Origin: an uncultured Anaerotignum sp.
GTDB taxonomy: Bacteria > Bacillota > Clostridia > Lachnospirales > Anaerotignaceae
Assembly: GCA_910578425.1 (NCBI GenBank)
Contig: CAJTQX010000007.1
Location: forward strand, 1-64,000
DNA: 64,000 bases
Reading direction: 5' to 3'
The notes below the pieces were generated by a model, which saw nothing but the letters and a program-made list of their open reading frames with translations, had not been told where the DNA came from and ran no database searches. The position numbers and the translations under genes are program-made. This document shows positions 34,051-42,421 of this stretch, piece after piece (position 1 is the stretch's first letter; every line of letters begins with the position of its first letter).

Positions 34051-35205
34051 TTAGAATTTCTTTCTTGTAAGGAAATCAGGAATTTTGATTTCAGATTCAA
34101 AATCATCCAAATCCGCAAATCTTCTGGCCGGACGAACTTCTCCCTCGGGCTCTTTCGCCGGTTCTGCCGCAGCACGTTCCGGCGCAGCAGTCTTCGCAGC
34201 TGCCGCCGCATCCTGTCTGGGGCTCTTCTGTTCAGACGCAGCCTGCGGCATTTCACCCTCCAGACCTGTCGCAATGACTGTAACAACAACCTCGTCCTGC
34301 AAATCATCATTGATTGTCGTACCAAAAATGATTTCTGCTTCCGGGTCGATCGCTTCACGAATCAGATCGGCAGCCTCTTCTGTTTCCATCAAACCAAGGT
34401 TTGAATCGCCGCTGAAATTGATCAGCACGCTTCTCGCGCCCTCAATTGTTGTTTCCAGCAGAGGGCTCTGGATTGCCATTTTTGCCGCAACCTCCGCTTT
34501 ATTTTCTCCGCTTGCATGGCCAATGCCCATATGTGCAATACCTTTATTTGCCATAACGGTACGCACATCAGCAAAGTCCAGGTTGATTACACCGGGCTTG
34601 GAAATCAGATCCGCAATACCCTGTACGCCCTGCCGCAGAATTTCGTCCGCCTTGCGGAATGCCTCTGTCAGCGTTGTTTTTTTGTCAATGATACTCAAAA
34701 GACGCTGGTTCGGAATAATAACGAGCGTATCCACGCTTTTTTTCAGTTCCGAAATACCTCTTTCCGCGTTCATCATTCTCTTTTTGCCTTCAAAATTGAA
34801 CGGCTTTGTCACCACGCCAACCGTCAAAATTCCCAGTTCTTTGGAAATCGCCGCGATCTTCGGCGCGGCGCCGGTGCCCGTACCGCCGCCCATGCCGGCA
34901 GTAATGAACACCATATCCGAGCCACGCAGAGCCTGCGCAATCTCGTCCTGTGTTTCTTCAACAGATTTTTCACCGATCTCAGGGTTGCCGCCTGCGCCAA
35001 GACCCTTTGTCAGCTTTTCACCTATCTGTATCTTTGTCGTAGGCTTTGACTTTGCAAGAGCCTGTCCATCTGTATTGATAGAAATAAAATCCACGCCGTC
35101 CAAGCCATCTTCAATCATTCTGTCAACAGCGTTGTTGCCACCGCCGCCAACGCCGATTACTTTTATCTGTGCCATATTGCTCATTGGGATATCGAATTCG
35201 AGCAA
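34051..35205 (-). CDS. ftsZ: Cell division protein FtsZ
   Basis: A 384-residue tubulin-like GTPase that forms the division ring. It has the GTP-binding glycine loop GGGTGTGAAP, NTDGQAL, the T7 loop NLDFADVR and a C-terminal conserved peptide (DLDDFESEIKIPDFLTRK) after a disordered Ala/Pro/Glu linker. The start is a TTG at 35205 with AGGAGGGG upstream; the ATG seven codons in is the alternative. The gene is monocistronic, with no ftsA or mur genes next to it, unlike many bacteria. Confidence 0.97.
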   Translation of the reverse strand: MLEFDIPMSNMAQIKVIGVGGGGNNAVDRMIEDGLDGVDFISINTDGQALAKSKPTTKIQIGEKLTKGLGAGGNPEIGEKSVEETQDEIAQALRGSDMVFITAGMGGGTGTGAAPKIAAISKELGILTVGVVTKPFNFEGKKRMMNAERGISELKKSVDTLVIIPNQRLLSIIDKKTTLTEAFRKADEILRQGVQGIADLISKPGVINLDFADVRTVMANKGIAHMGIGHASGENKAEVAAKMAIQSPLLETTIEGARSVLINFSGDSNLGLMETEEAADLIREAIDPEAEIIFGTTINDDLQDEVVVTVIATGLEGEMPQAASEQKSPRQDAAAAAKTAAPERAAAEPAKEPEGEVRPARRFADLDDFESEIKIPDFLTRKKF

Positions 35206-35701
35206 AACAATCCCCTCCTAAGTAATGCCATATGCTTAATCATATTCATTATACACGAAAGAAAAGCCAATTACCAGAAAAAAAAGAGGTTTTATAAACT
35301 TTTTTCGCATTTATTTTCAGTCTGTTTCTATCATAAACTTTTTTTCAGTTTTATTCAATAAGAAAATGCATATTTTTGCAAAAAAATTTTTCTGCCTGCA
35401 TTCCATATTACTGATTTCGGTATCTGTGTGTTCCCGTTCCAGTAGCGTTTTATTGATATTAAAAACGGACCAAATCTCCGTATTTTCCTGAATTTCCGTT
35501 TATATATTTGATTTGTTATTGTATTTTTCACATAACGTGATGTTTTTGAAACTTTTTCATGGTATCCATGTCGGTATCTTTTCTATTATCACAATTATTC
35601 GTATAATCGTAGATATATTTCATGTTCCGCAATATTCGGCTGCCGGGCTGACCGCCAGAATGCAAAAGCGGAAATGTCCGGTAAATAGGGGGAGTAAAAT
35701 C
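35206..35701. other. AT-rich divergent intergenic region
   Basis: 496 bases between ftsZ and the divergent XRE regulator. Very AT-rich, with no frame that looks coding. It presumably carries the promoters of both genes; the only candidate I can point to is the -10 at 35248. Confidence 0.5.
35248..35253 (-). promoter_or_regulatory. Candidate -10 box for ftsZ
   Basis: TATAAT on the minus strand about 45 bases upstream of the TTG start. The matching -35 (TGGTAA at a 17-base spacing) is weak. Confidence 0.35.
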
Positions 35702-36118
35702 GTGGAATTTAAGGATCGTTTGAAATTTTTAAGAAAAGAAAAAAGACTCACGCAGGTCAAACTCGGAGAAATGCTGAATTATGGATACACCGCGATTGCG
35801 AACTATGAATCCGGCAGAAATCAGCCTTCCATTCCCGATTTGAAAAAAATTGCGTCTATTTTTAATGTTTCTATGGACTATCTTCTGGGAGTGAACGACA
35901 TCCGCCATCCCTATGTGATTGATGATAATTCGGCAAAATTCAATGAATTCCGCCGTTTCTATGCCCTCCTGAATGAGGACAGCAAAAGCGAGCTTCTGCT
36001 CTATATGCAATGGCTGGTCGAACGGGAGAACAAAATGCGCAGTGTTGTTTATTACGAGGATACAGAAGAAAAGAATAACGTTCAGCGTGCCGCGCAGGAG
36101 CCGGAGGAATACCGCTGA
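35702..36118 (+). CDS. XRE-family transcriptional regulator
   Basis: A 138-residue protein from a GTG at 35702 behind GGGGGAG. The N-terminal helix-turn-helix (EFKDRLKFLRKEKRLTQVKL, ANYESGRNQPSIPDLKKIA, DYLLGVND) is typical of Firmicutes repressors; the C-terminal part is acidic and helical. The longer frame upstream is AT-rich and lacks a ribosome binding site. It is divergent from ftsZ, so control of ftsZ or of itself is conceivable but unproven. Confidence 0.88.
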   Translation: MEFKDRLKFLRKEKRLTQVKLGEMLNYGYTAIANYESGRNQPSIPDLKKIASIFNVSMDYLLGVNDIRHPYVIDDNSAKFNEFRRFYALLNEDSKSELLLYMQWLVERENKMRSVVYYEDTEEKNNVQRAAQEPEEYR

Positions 36119-36123
36119 ATCGC

Positions 36124-36167
36124 AAACGACGAATACCCGCAGAAGGGCGTTCGTCGTTTTTCTTTTT
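36124..36167 (+). terminator. Terminator of the XRE regulator gene
   Basis: AAACGACGAA and TTCGTCGTTT form a perfect 10-bp stem with a 16-base loop, followed by TTCTTTTT. Confidence 0.88.
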
Positions 36168-36179
36168 CACCGCCCAGCC

Positions 36180-36217
36180 TGAAAACAAAACGGACACAGG
36201 GAAATTTCCCCGTGCCC
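36180..36217 (-). terminator. Terminator of fbp
   Basis: GGACACAGGGAAATTTCCCC and following CGTGCCC form a near-continuous palindrome. On the minus strand it is followed by GTTTTGTTTTC. Confidence 0.75.
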
Positions 36218-36242
36218 ATTCCATACGGCAGATGCCGCTTTT

Positions 36243-38216
36243 TTATTGCTCCTTTATAATACCATTCTGATAAGCATAAAGCAGCTTTTCCAGCTCATTG
36301 ATACTATCCTGCAATTTCCGTCCGATATCTGTATCCCGCACCAGGATACGGTCCTGTGTATACTGCAATGCTACCGTTGAAGAAAGAATATCCTTTTCCT
36401 CCGCGATTGCAACGTCCGTAGAAACAAACGGCTCATGCGAAACCAGAATCATACCATGAGAATTATAAATCAGCGTATACCCTGCTATGCCCGTCACCTT
36501 CTGGTAGGCCTTTGCAAATCCGCCGTCAATCACAAACAATCTGCCATTTGCCTTGATCGGGCTTTCCCCTTTGGAAACCTTTACCGGAACATGCCCGTTT
36601 ACGATATGGGAGGTTTCCGGATTCAGACCAAACGCCGCAAGCACGCGCTTACAGGTTGCCTCCTCGTTCCGCAGAGAATAATACGGATTGCTGACCTCCT
36701 TATGCGTTGCCTTGTCGTCAATAAAATAACGTTCAAACGTTGTCATTTTCTTTTTGCCGAACAGCGGGGAATCCTCACCACACCACATATACCAGATGAT
36801 ATCCATGCATTCCCGTTTGCTTTCCGTATGAGGTTTATTAAAATAGCCCTCACGTACAGCACGCTCTACCGCATCAAGATATTCTTTGCCGCAGTATTTT
36901 TTCCCGCGGAAGGTAACGGTCTTTAACGTACCATCATCATTCATGGGGATACCGCCGTGGAACAGCAGATTTGAATTAAATATTGTATACATACTCCCTT
37001 TTGTATACAGTACGCGGATATGCTCCTGCAATTTCTCACTGTTGACAAAAGAGGACTTCACCTTTTCCATAACTGTCTGCTCTTCCTCTGTCAGCGCATA
37101 CGGGTCTTTCGGGTCGACCGTCGGGAAATTCATATCATTCATGACGTATTCCTTGCCGTCTATCATGATCGTTCCTTTTTCAAAATTGATCTTATCCAGC
37201 AGAAGTCTGTTTTCCATACGGAACTCAGGGTGACGTTTGATAATCTGCGCTTCCATCTTCCACTGCATAATGGAAATTGCCTTATGCATCTTGGCAATCA
37301 TTTTGAAATCCTTATCACTCAGCACCTCGTCTCCCTTCGGCGCAAACTGGTCGCAGGGGTCGTCAGCATATTTTTCCATAGCAAACGTTGCCAGAGGCAG
37401 AAGGTTTATCCCATAGTCCTCCTCAATGGTATCCAGATTTGCATACCTCGTCTGGATACGCAGTACATTGCAGATTAACGCCTGACAGCCGGCAGCCGCT
37501 CCCATCCATGCGATATCGTGGTTGCCCCACTGAATATCTACAGAATGGTATCTGGACAGAATATCCATAATCTGTGCCGCATTCGGCCCTCTGTCATAAA
37601 TATCACCGATCACATGCAGCTGGTCAATGGAAAGCCTCTGTATCAGGTTGCAGAGCGCAACAATAAAACGGTCAGCCTGGTCAAGGTCGATAATCGTATG
37701 TATAATTTCTGTATAATACATTTCCTTGTCCATACTGCCGCTGTTCTCGTGCAGCAGTTCTTCTATAATATAGGCAAATTCCTTCGGCAAAGCCTTACGC
37801 ACCTTGGAACGCGTATACTTCGAGGAAACCACCTTGCAGATCTTTACCAGACGGTTCAGCGTGATTTTATACCAGTCTTCAAGATCCGTTTCCTGCTCAA
37901 TCATTTGTTCCAGCTTTCGTTCCGGATAATAAATCAGCGTTGCCAAAGCCTTTTTTTCGCTTTCGCGCAGACTGCCGCCAAAAATAGAACTGATATGGTT
38001 CTTTATAACGCCCGAAGCGTTCCGCAGAACGTGGCTGAACGATTCCGCCTCTCCATGAATATCAGAAACAAAATGCTCTGTGCCCTTCGGCAGATTCAGA
38101 ATCGCCTTCAGGTTGATAATTTCCGTTGCCGCGCTGTTGATATTTTTGTACTGGTTTGACAGAAGTTTTAAATATCTCATTTCCTCCGCCGTAAAACTTT
38201 CATTCCCGCAATACAT
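36243..38216 (-). CDS. fbp: Fructose-1,6-bisphosphatase class III
   Basis: About 657 residues, the normal length for the Firmicutes-type (class III) enzyme, which dephosphorylates fructose-1,6-bisphosphate in gluconeogenesis. Calcineurin-like metal-binding motifs are all visible: SDIHGE near residue 50, GDIYDRGPN, QWGNHDIAW and NGHVPV. The ATG at 38216 is preferred over the one at 38273, which would lie almost at the transcription start implied by the extended -10 at 38288; neither has an ideal ribosome binding site. Monocistronic with its own terminator. Confidence 0.95.
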   Translation of the reverse strand: MYCGNESFTAEEMRYLKLLSNQYKNINSAATEIINLKAILNLPKGTEHFVSDIHGEAESFSHVLRNASGVIKNHISSIFGGSLRESEKKALATLIYYPERKLEQMIEQETDLEDWYKITLNRLVKICKVVSSKYTRSKVRKALPKEFAYIIEELLHENSGSMDKEMYYTEIIHTIIDLDQADRFIVALCNLIQRLSIDQLHVIGDIYDRGPNAAQIMDILSRYHSVDIQWGNHDIAWMGAAAGCQALICNVLRIQTRYANLDTIEEDYGINLLPLATFAMEKYADDPCDQFAPKGDEVLSDKDFKMIAKMHKAISIMQWKMEAQIIKRHPEFRMENRLLLDKINFEKGTIMIDGKEYVMNDMNFPTVDPKDPYALTEEEQTVMEKVKSSFVNSEKLQEHIRVLYTKGSMYTIFNSNLLFHGGIPMNDDGTLKTVTFRGKKYCGKEYLDAVERAVREGYFNKPHTESKRECMDIIWYMWCGEDSPLFGKKKMTTFERYFIDDKATHKEVSNPYYSLRNEEATCKRVLAAFGLNPETSHIVNGHVPVKVSKGESPIKANGRLFVIDGGFAKAYQKVTGIAGYTLIYNSHGMILVSHEPFVSTDVAIAEEKDILSSTVALQYTQDRILVRDTDIGRKLQDSINELEKLLYAYQNGIIKEQ

Positions 38217-38287
38217 GAAACCGCACCATCCATTCTTTTCTCTCCGTTTGCACCATCCAAACCAGCGGAACATCCCCGCCAGTTTTA

Positions 38288-38296
38288 TTATAGCAG
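38288..38296 (-). promoter_or_regulatory. Extended -10 promoter of fbp
   Basis: TGCTATAAT on the minus strand, about 70 bases upstream of the chosen start. No good -35, as expected for an extended -10 promoter. Confidence 0.5.
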
Positions 38297-38335
38297 ATGC
38301 GTAAATATTTTCCTAGTCATTTTTCAAAAATCGGG

Positions 38336-38372
38336 ACAAAAAACGCCCCAATTCTATTTTTATTGAGGCGTA
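38336..38372 (-). terminator. Terminator of the 38.4-kb membrane protein gene
   Basis: CGCCTCAAT and ATTGGGGCG (minus strand) pair across a 9-base loop and are followed by TTTTTTG. Confidence 0.8.
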
Positions 38373-38379
38373 CGTTCCT

Positions 38380-39210
38380 TTATTCTGCAAAATTCAATTC
38401 TTCATTTTTCTTTTCACCAAAAAGCTGCCAGCCTAAATACTGCGATTCACGGTTGATAAACAGCAATGCCATGCCAATAAAGGCAAATGCTCTGGAAAGA
38501 TAAGAAGCAAAATTTTCTATAAAAACCACTATAAAGTGCTTCCCAATGCCTATCTCCACAAAAGCAAGGATTGCGGCAATCACCAAATCCCAGAGTGACG
38601 CGATACAGCTAAGAGCAATCATATAGCCCAATGTCCGCCACCAGCGTCCTCTCACCAGTTCTCCGCTGTGGCGCAGGGAATCCCAGTCCTTCCGTCCGCC
38701 AAGACCGATGCAGTAAAGATACAACGCCCAAAAAACGCTCAGCCAGATTCCCGGGATGATAATGAACATACCCAGTGTAGTCAATACGCCGGAAATGATG
38801 CCTGCCACAATAATGGTGGGCTCCAGCGTCAACGCGTCCTTCAAAGCCGTTTTCACATCAGGCACTTCTCCGTCAATCCTCTGCTTTGCCATTTTTGCTA
38901 TGGCAATCGTGCCAACCGGCACCAAAAACAATGCAATCGCCATGCTCAGCAGAGAGCCGCTTATCGTTTGGTATAACGCCTGCGTAATCCCTTTTTCATT
39001 TTCCAGAATCGTCCCCGCCGTCTGAACGGTGGTAAGAAACGAATTGATGGCATTCAGCCTTGTTAAAATGATACTGTCCAGCAAGCTGACGGGCAGGAAC
39101 ACTACCAGCATCACAAACAGTATTTCTTTGATATTTTGAAAAAACACAGAAAACGCCCTTGCGACCAATTCCATCCAGCCCAGTTCCCTTTGGTAAATTT
39201 CATCTCTCAT
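38380..39210 (-). CDS. Multi-pass membrane protein of unknown function
   Basis: A 276-residue protein with about six hydrophobic helices. These include LFVMLVVFLPVSLLDSI near the N-terminus, LLSMAIALFLVPVGTIAIA, TIIVAGIISGVLTTLGMFII and a helix after RWWRTLGYMIALS. The organisation resembles the membrane domain seen in glycerophosphodiester phosphodiesterase-associated and DUF975-like proteins, but I cannot assign it firmly. AGGAGG lies nine bases upstream of the ATG at 39210. Monocistronic. Confidence 0.8.
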   Translation of the reverse strand: MRDEIYQRELGWMELVARAFSVFFQNIKEILFVMLVVFLPVSLLDSIILTRLNAINSFLTTVQTAGTILENEKGITQALYQTISGSLLSMAIALFLVPVGTIAIAKMAKQRIDGEVPDVKTALKDALTLEPTIIVAGIISGVLTTLGMFIIIPGIWLSVFWALYLYCIGLGGRKDWDSLRHSGELVRGRWWRTLGYMIALSCIASLWDLVIAAILAFVEIGIGKHFIVVFIENFASYLSRAFAFIGMALLFINRESQYLGWQLFGEKKNEELNFAE

Positions 39211-39257
39211 TCTTTTCTTCCTCCTATCCTGCACAAAACCCTGACAGAAATGCCCTC

Positions 39258-39358
39258 AGAACCTGTTTCGCATCCTGGGGAATGTCAGATTTGCCCGGAT
39301 TTCACCGCCAGGCAAAGGCTGATGAAGTCGATGTTTCAAAAGATGCTGAACAGGTTCT
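39258..39358. repeat. Long inverted repeat (AGAACCTGTT...AACAGGTTCT)
   Basis: AGAACCTGTT pairs with AACAGGTTCT, and GCATC with GATGC just inside, enclosing about 67 bases. It lies between the membrane protein and the divergent SDR gene. No coding capacity; a structured RNA or a small mobile relic are both possible. Confidence 0.55.
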
Positions 39359-39488
39359 TAAATGTTATTATACACGATTCCCTGCGTTGTGCAACCTTTT
39401 CCGCCCCCGGGAAATTTCTTTTCCCCTTCTGTCTTGAGGTTTCTCTCCATTTATGTTATACTCGCCAGACAGAAAGGCTGTGAAAAAT

Positions 39489-40226
39489 ATGCAAGAAAGA
39501 AAAACTGTACTTGTTACCGGATCTTCCCGCGGAATCGGCAGGGCAATTGCCCTCGCTTTTGGGCGGGCGGGCTATCGCGTCGTGCTGAACGCCTCTAAAA
39601 GCAGGGCAGAACTGGAGGATACCCAAAGGCTTCTGGAACAGGAAAATATACCTGTTTTGGCATTTCTCTGCGATGTTTCCGATTATCAAAACTGTCGTGC
39701 TATGTTCCAACATATCGCGGAGCAATGGGGCAGCGTAGACGTGCTGGTCAATAATGCCGGAATTTCCCACATCGGGCTTTTTTCCGATATGGCCCCTTCC
39801 GAATGGAAACATATCCTTGCCGTCAATCTGGAATCCGCCCTGAACTGTACCCATGTTGTTATTCCTGATATGGTGCGGAAAAAATCCGGCGTTATCCTGA
39901 ATATCTCTTCCATATGGGGGGAGTGCGGGGCGTCCTGCGAAGCCGTATATTCCGCGTCAAAAGGTGGACTGAACGCCTTCACAAAAGCAATGGCAAAGGA
40001 ACTGGGGCCTTCCAATATACGGGTAAACGCCATTTCCTGCGGCGTGATAGACACGCAGATGAATGCCTGCTTTTCGCCGGAGGAGCGTCAGGCTTTGACA
40101 GAGGAAATCCCCCTGACGCGCTTTGGAAAACCGGAAGATGCTGCCGCACTGGCGTTATTCCTTGCAAGCCCCGGATCCTCCTTCCTGACCGGAAAAATAT
40201 TGACCTTAGACGGCGGTATGCTGTAA
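39489..40226 (+). CDS. SDR-family oxidoreductase (FabG-like)
   Basis: A 245-residue short-chain dehydrogenase/reductase with the NAD(P) glycine motif TGSSRGIGRAIA, NNAG, the active-site Ser in ILNISSIWGE and the YSASKGG Tyr-Lys pair, ending GKILTLDGGML. The C-terminal pattern is that of 3-oxoacyl-ACP reductase-like enzymes, but there is no fatty acid gene nearby, so the substrate is unknown. The ATG at 39489 has a modest AAAGG upstream. It is convergent with cyuA across a shared terminator. Confidence 0.92.
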   Translation: MQERKTVLVTGSSRGIGRAIALAFGRAGYRVVLNASKSRAELEDTQRLLEQENIPVLAFLCDVSDYQNCRAMFQHIAEQWGSVDVLVNNAGISHIGLFSDMAPSEWKHILAVNLESALNCTHVVIPDMVRKKSGVILNISSIWGECGASCEAVYSASKGGLNAFTKAMAKELGPSNIRVNAISCGVIDTQMNACFSPEERQALTEEIPLTRFGKPEDAAALALFLASPGSSFLTGKILTLDGGML

Positions 40227-40243
40227 GGAAAAATCCCTGCTTT

Positions 40244-40270
40244 GATAAAAGCCGCCCATAGCGGGCGGCT
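40244..40270. terminator. Shared terminator between SDR gene and cyuA
   Basis: AGCCGCCC and GGGCGGCT form a perfect 8-bp stem with a 5-base loop. The T-tract (TTTTAT) is best on the minus strand, serving cyuA; it may also stop the convergent SDR transcript. Confidence 0.8.
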
Positions 40271-40285
40271 CAAAACATTTTATAC

Positions 40286-41563
40286 TTACTGCTTTGTCTG
40301 CATAATCTCAATAACCTTCATATCCACATCTGCAAGCCCTTCATGGGACAGCTTCGCCAGATTCTTTGTCGTATCCTCAACAGATGTGCTGATAATACCG
40401 TCTGTTGCCTGTATCATGCTGTTATCCATTGCATAAAGTGCGGAATAAACCGCCTCGCCCGCGCAGATAGAAAGTTTCAGCGCGCAGCCGCCCTTCGCAC
40501 CATCGCAGAAAATACCGGCAACGCCGCCCATCATGTTCTGCACCGCGCCGCAGATTTGTTCCAAATTGCCGCCCATCATATAGACCATACCTGCCGCACT
40601 GCCGGAGCCAGCCAGCGTTGCACCGCAGATTGGCGAAAGCCGTCCGACATGGTGTTTCAGATACATAATAATCAGCATACCCAAAAATTCCGCGCGCAGC
40701 ATTTTTTCCTCAGAAACGCCAAGATGCTTTGCCACAACCGCAATCGGCAGCATGGTTTCAATCCCCTGATTGCCGCTGCCAAGATAAGTCATCACAGAAC
40801 CGTTTCCGCCGCTCATGCGGAAATCACACGCCGCCGCAACTGTCCGTTTTACATCTGTCACCATATCATTGGAGAGCTTGCCCGCATCCACAAGGTTTTT
40901 CAATGCAGGGCCTACGCCAATCGCATATTTCTGCTTCATGCCAATCTCCGAAACCGCAAGGTTCATTTCGATACCTTCCCTGATAAAGCCAAGGTCTTTC
41001 GGGTCAACCTCGTTCGCCCATTGCAGGAACTCCGCAAACGTGTGCTGTGTAATATCAAACCCGCCGTGACCTTCCGCCGCCGCAATATCAGCCCGTTCAT
41101 CTACCAGCGTCTTTCCGTCTTTTTCCGCAAATACCATATTATCATGGCTGTCCTCTGTGATGGTATGCGCGGATTCTGTTCCGTTGAACGCGGTACATTC
41201 AATATAAAACTGGCTGCTCGGCAGTACCTTCACTTTTACAAATCCATCTGCAACCAGCTTCTGCGCCTGTGCCACATGCTCCGGCTTCACATCCGCAAAA
41301 ATTTCCATCGTATTGCCGGGCTTACTTAAAAGGAAACCCAAAGCGCAGGAAAGCTCAATTCCATTCGTCCCTGCATTCGGAATCTGCACGCTGTAAGCAT
41401 TTTTAAAAATGTTAGAACTGATAACCATATCCAGCCCTTCCGCGGGCTGTTCCAGGTATTCGCAGGTTCTGGAAACCGCCAAACCGATGGCAACAGGCTC
41501 CGTACAGCCCATGCTGGGCTGCATTTCATTCTGAATTGCACGAAATACAATATTCATATCCAT
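40286..41563 (-). CDS. cyuA: L-cysteine desulfidase family protein (CyuA/YhaM)
   Basis: A 425-residue iron-sulfur enzyme of the UPF0597/CyuA family that breaks L-cysteine into pyruvate, sulfide and ammonia. Conserved cysteines that probably hold the [4Fe-4S] cluster are visible in PSMGCTEPVA, LSPICGATLAGSG, GIFCDGAKGGCALK and SICAGEA. It is transcribed alone from a sigma-54 promoter at 41620-41636, and the nearest sigma-54 activator is encoded just upstream, so inducible cysteine breakdown is likely. A serine dehydratase activity is the main alternative in related families. Confidence 0.92.
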   Translation of the reverse strand: MDMNIVFRAIQNEMQPSMGCTEPVAIGLAVSRTCEYLEQPAEGLDMVISSNIFKNAYSVQIPNAGTNGIELSCALGFLLSKPGNTMEIFADVKPEHVAQAQKLVADGFVKVKVLPSSQFYIECTAFNGTESAHTITEDSHDNMVFAEKDGKTLVDERADIAAAEGHGGFDITQHTFAEFLQWANEVDPKDLGFIREGIEMNLAVSEIGMKQKYAIGVGPALKNLVDAGKLSNDMVTDVKRTVAAACDFRMSGGNGSVMTYLGSGNQGIETMLPIAVVAKHLGVSEEKMLRAEFLGMLIIMYLKHHVGRLSPICGATLAGSGSAAGMVYMMGGNLEQICGAVQNMMGGVAGIFCDGAKGGCALKLSICAGEAVYSALYAMDNSMIQATDGIISTSVEDTTKNLAKLSHEGLADVDMKVIEIMQTKQ

Positions 41564-41619
41564 AAATCCATTCCTCCTATATCCTTATTGTTTCCCGTTT
41601 GTTATCTGTCTAATATAAC

Positions 41620-41636
41620 AGCAAGTTTTGTGCCAA
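41620..41636 (-). promoter_or_regulatory. Sigma-54 promoter of cyuA
   Basis: TTGGCAC-AAAAC-TTGCT on the minus strand matches the -24/-12 consensus (TTGGCAC-N5-TTGCW) exactly. The start point would lie near 41609, giving a leader of about 45 bases. Confidence 0.87.
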
Positions 41637-41723
41637 ATAAAAAAACAGCCCGTATGAACGACTTGACATAAGAAAATATAGCATTCTTCCTGATTGGTTT
41701 CATATGTCAAACGCCAACGGCTG
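41637..41723 (-). terminator. Large hairpin with T-tract upstream of the cyuA promoter
   Basis: CAGCCCG pairs with CGGCTG and TTGACATA with TATGTCAA inside it, with a smaller A-rich apex. On the minus strand the stem is followed by TTTTTTTATT. It probably ends the regulator/zinc-ribbon transcript just before the sigma-54 promoter. Confidence 0.6.
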
Positions 41724-41900
41724 CTGCCTGTGAAAATTTCTTCCAAAATGGAAGCTGGTCTGAAAAATCTTGATGGTTCAGGCATTTCAGAAAATAAAAT
41801 TTCCTAAAACCCATCACTCTGATTTTCCTATATTCTTCAGAAAAAAATTTTTGTAATTCCTCCATTTCCGATGCTGCATACAAATGATTCCGCTCATTTT

Positions 41901-41916
41901 TTCTCAATTATGAGAA
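41901..41916. promoter_or_regulatory. Candidate activator site, TTCTCA-N4-TGAGAA (site 1)
   Basis: A perfect palindrome TTCTCA-ATTA-TGAGAA about 290 bases upstream of the predicted cyuA start. Same motif as the two sites near 42052-42086; this spacing and symmetry suit a dimeric sigma-54 enhancer-binding protein. Confidence 0.5.
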
Positions 41917-42051
41917 ATCATATCGCCAAAGGATTCCCATATATTTCAGCAGCTTTTCCTTCATTCAAAAATGCTGGCAATTCCAGCAATATATGCAAAA
42001 AATCGCCTCATTTTTCAAAAAAGAAACTTCATTTAAGACGTATTCCTTCGA

Positions 42052-42067
42052 TTCTCAAATTTAAGAA
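42052..42067. promoter_or_regulatory. Candidate activator site (site 2, one mismatch)
   Basis: TTCTCA-AATT-TAAGAA, one base off the TTCTCA-N4-TGAGAA palindrome and 19 bases from site 3, start to start. Confidence 0.45.
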
Positions 42068-42070
42068 TGA

Positions 42071-42086
42071 TTCTCACATTTGAGAA
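42071..42086. promoter_or_regulatory. Candidate activator site (site 3)
   Basis: Perfect TTCTCA-CATT-TGAGAA palindrome, paired in tandem with site 2, about 460 bases upstream of the cyuA start. Confidence 0.5.
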
Positions 42087-42143
42087 CCAATGCATCTGCA
42101 ATCCAGTTCCAAACATGAAAAAAGCCCTCTGTTCCAAAGACAT

Positions 42144-42401
42144 TTAATATTTCATAAAAATCACCCTGCATTCTTTACAGCAATAGCTTACCGGATGTTC
42201 CTCCACCAAAAATGCCATCAGCCCAACATATGCCGTATGCATCGTATGACAAAGGACAATGCCGCCATATTCTTCAATCTTTTTTCTTGTCAGTACCATA
42301 AAATGGAATTCCGAGTTTTTCGGCAGCCAATAAACAATATCATGCGGCAGACCATGCAGCTCCCCCGCTTCCATTTCCCCACAGCAATACGGACATTTCA
42401 T
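42144..42401 (-). CDS. Small zinc-ribbon protein (DUF6487-like)
   Basis: An 85-residue protein beginning MKCPYCCGEME, with a second cysteine pair YCCKEC near the C-terminus, the layout of small 'CPYCG-x-M-xxG' zinc-ribbon proteins. GAGGGGG precedes the ATG at 42401. It lies 20 bases after the sigma-54 activator gene and should share its transcript. Whether it senses metal, thiol or simply binds nucleic acid is unknown. Confidence 0.72.
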   Translation of the reverse strand: MKCPYCCGEMEAGELHGLPHDIVYWLPKNSEFHFMVLTRKKIEEYGGIVLCHTMHTAYVGLMAFLVEEHPVSYCCKECRVIFMKY

Positions 42402-42421
42402 TGCAATTCCCCCTCTCCCCA

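Larger units (their letters stand above)
41564..42143. other. Long cyuA control region
   Basis: 580 bases between cyuA and the zinc-ribbon gene, without a convincing gene; the 66-codon minus-strand frame at 41707-41907 has no ribosome binding site. It holds a sigma-54 promoter, a large hairpin and three TTCTCA-N4-TGAGAA palindromes, described separately. Confidence 0.75.

Noticed and set aside
41707..41907. 66-codon minus-strand frame in the cyuA control region
   Set aside because: Begins with TTG without a ribosome binding site, overlaps the palindrome and hairpin, and has no recognisable features.
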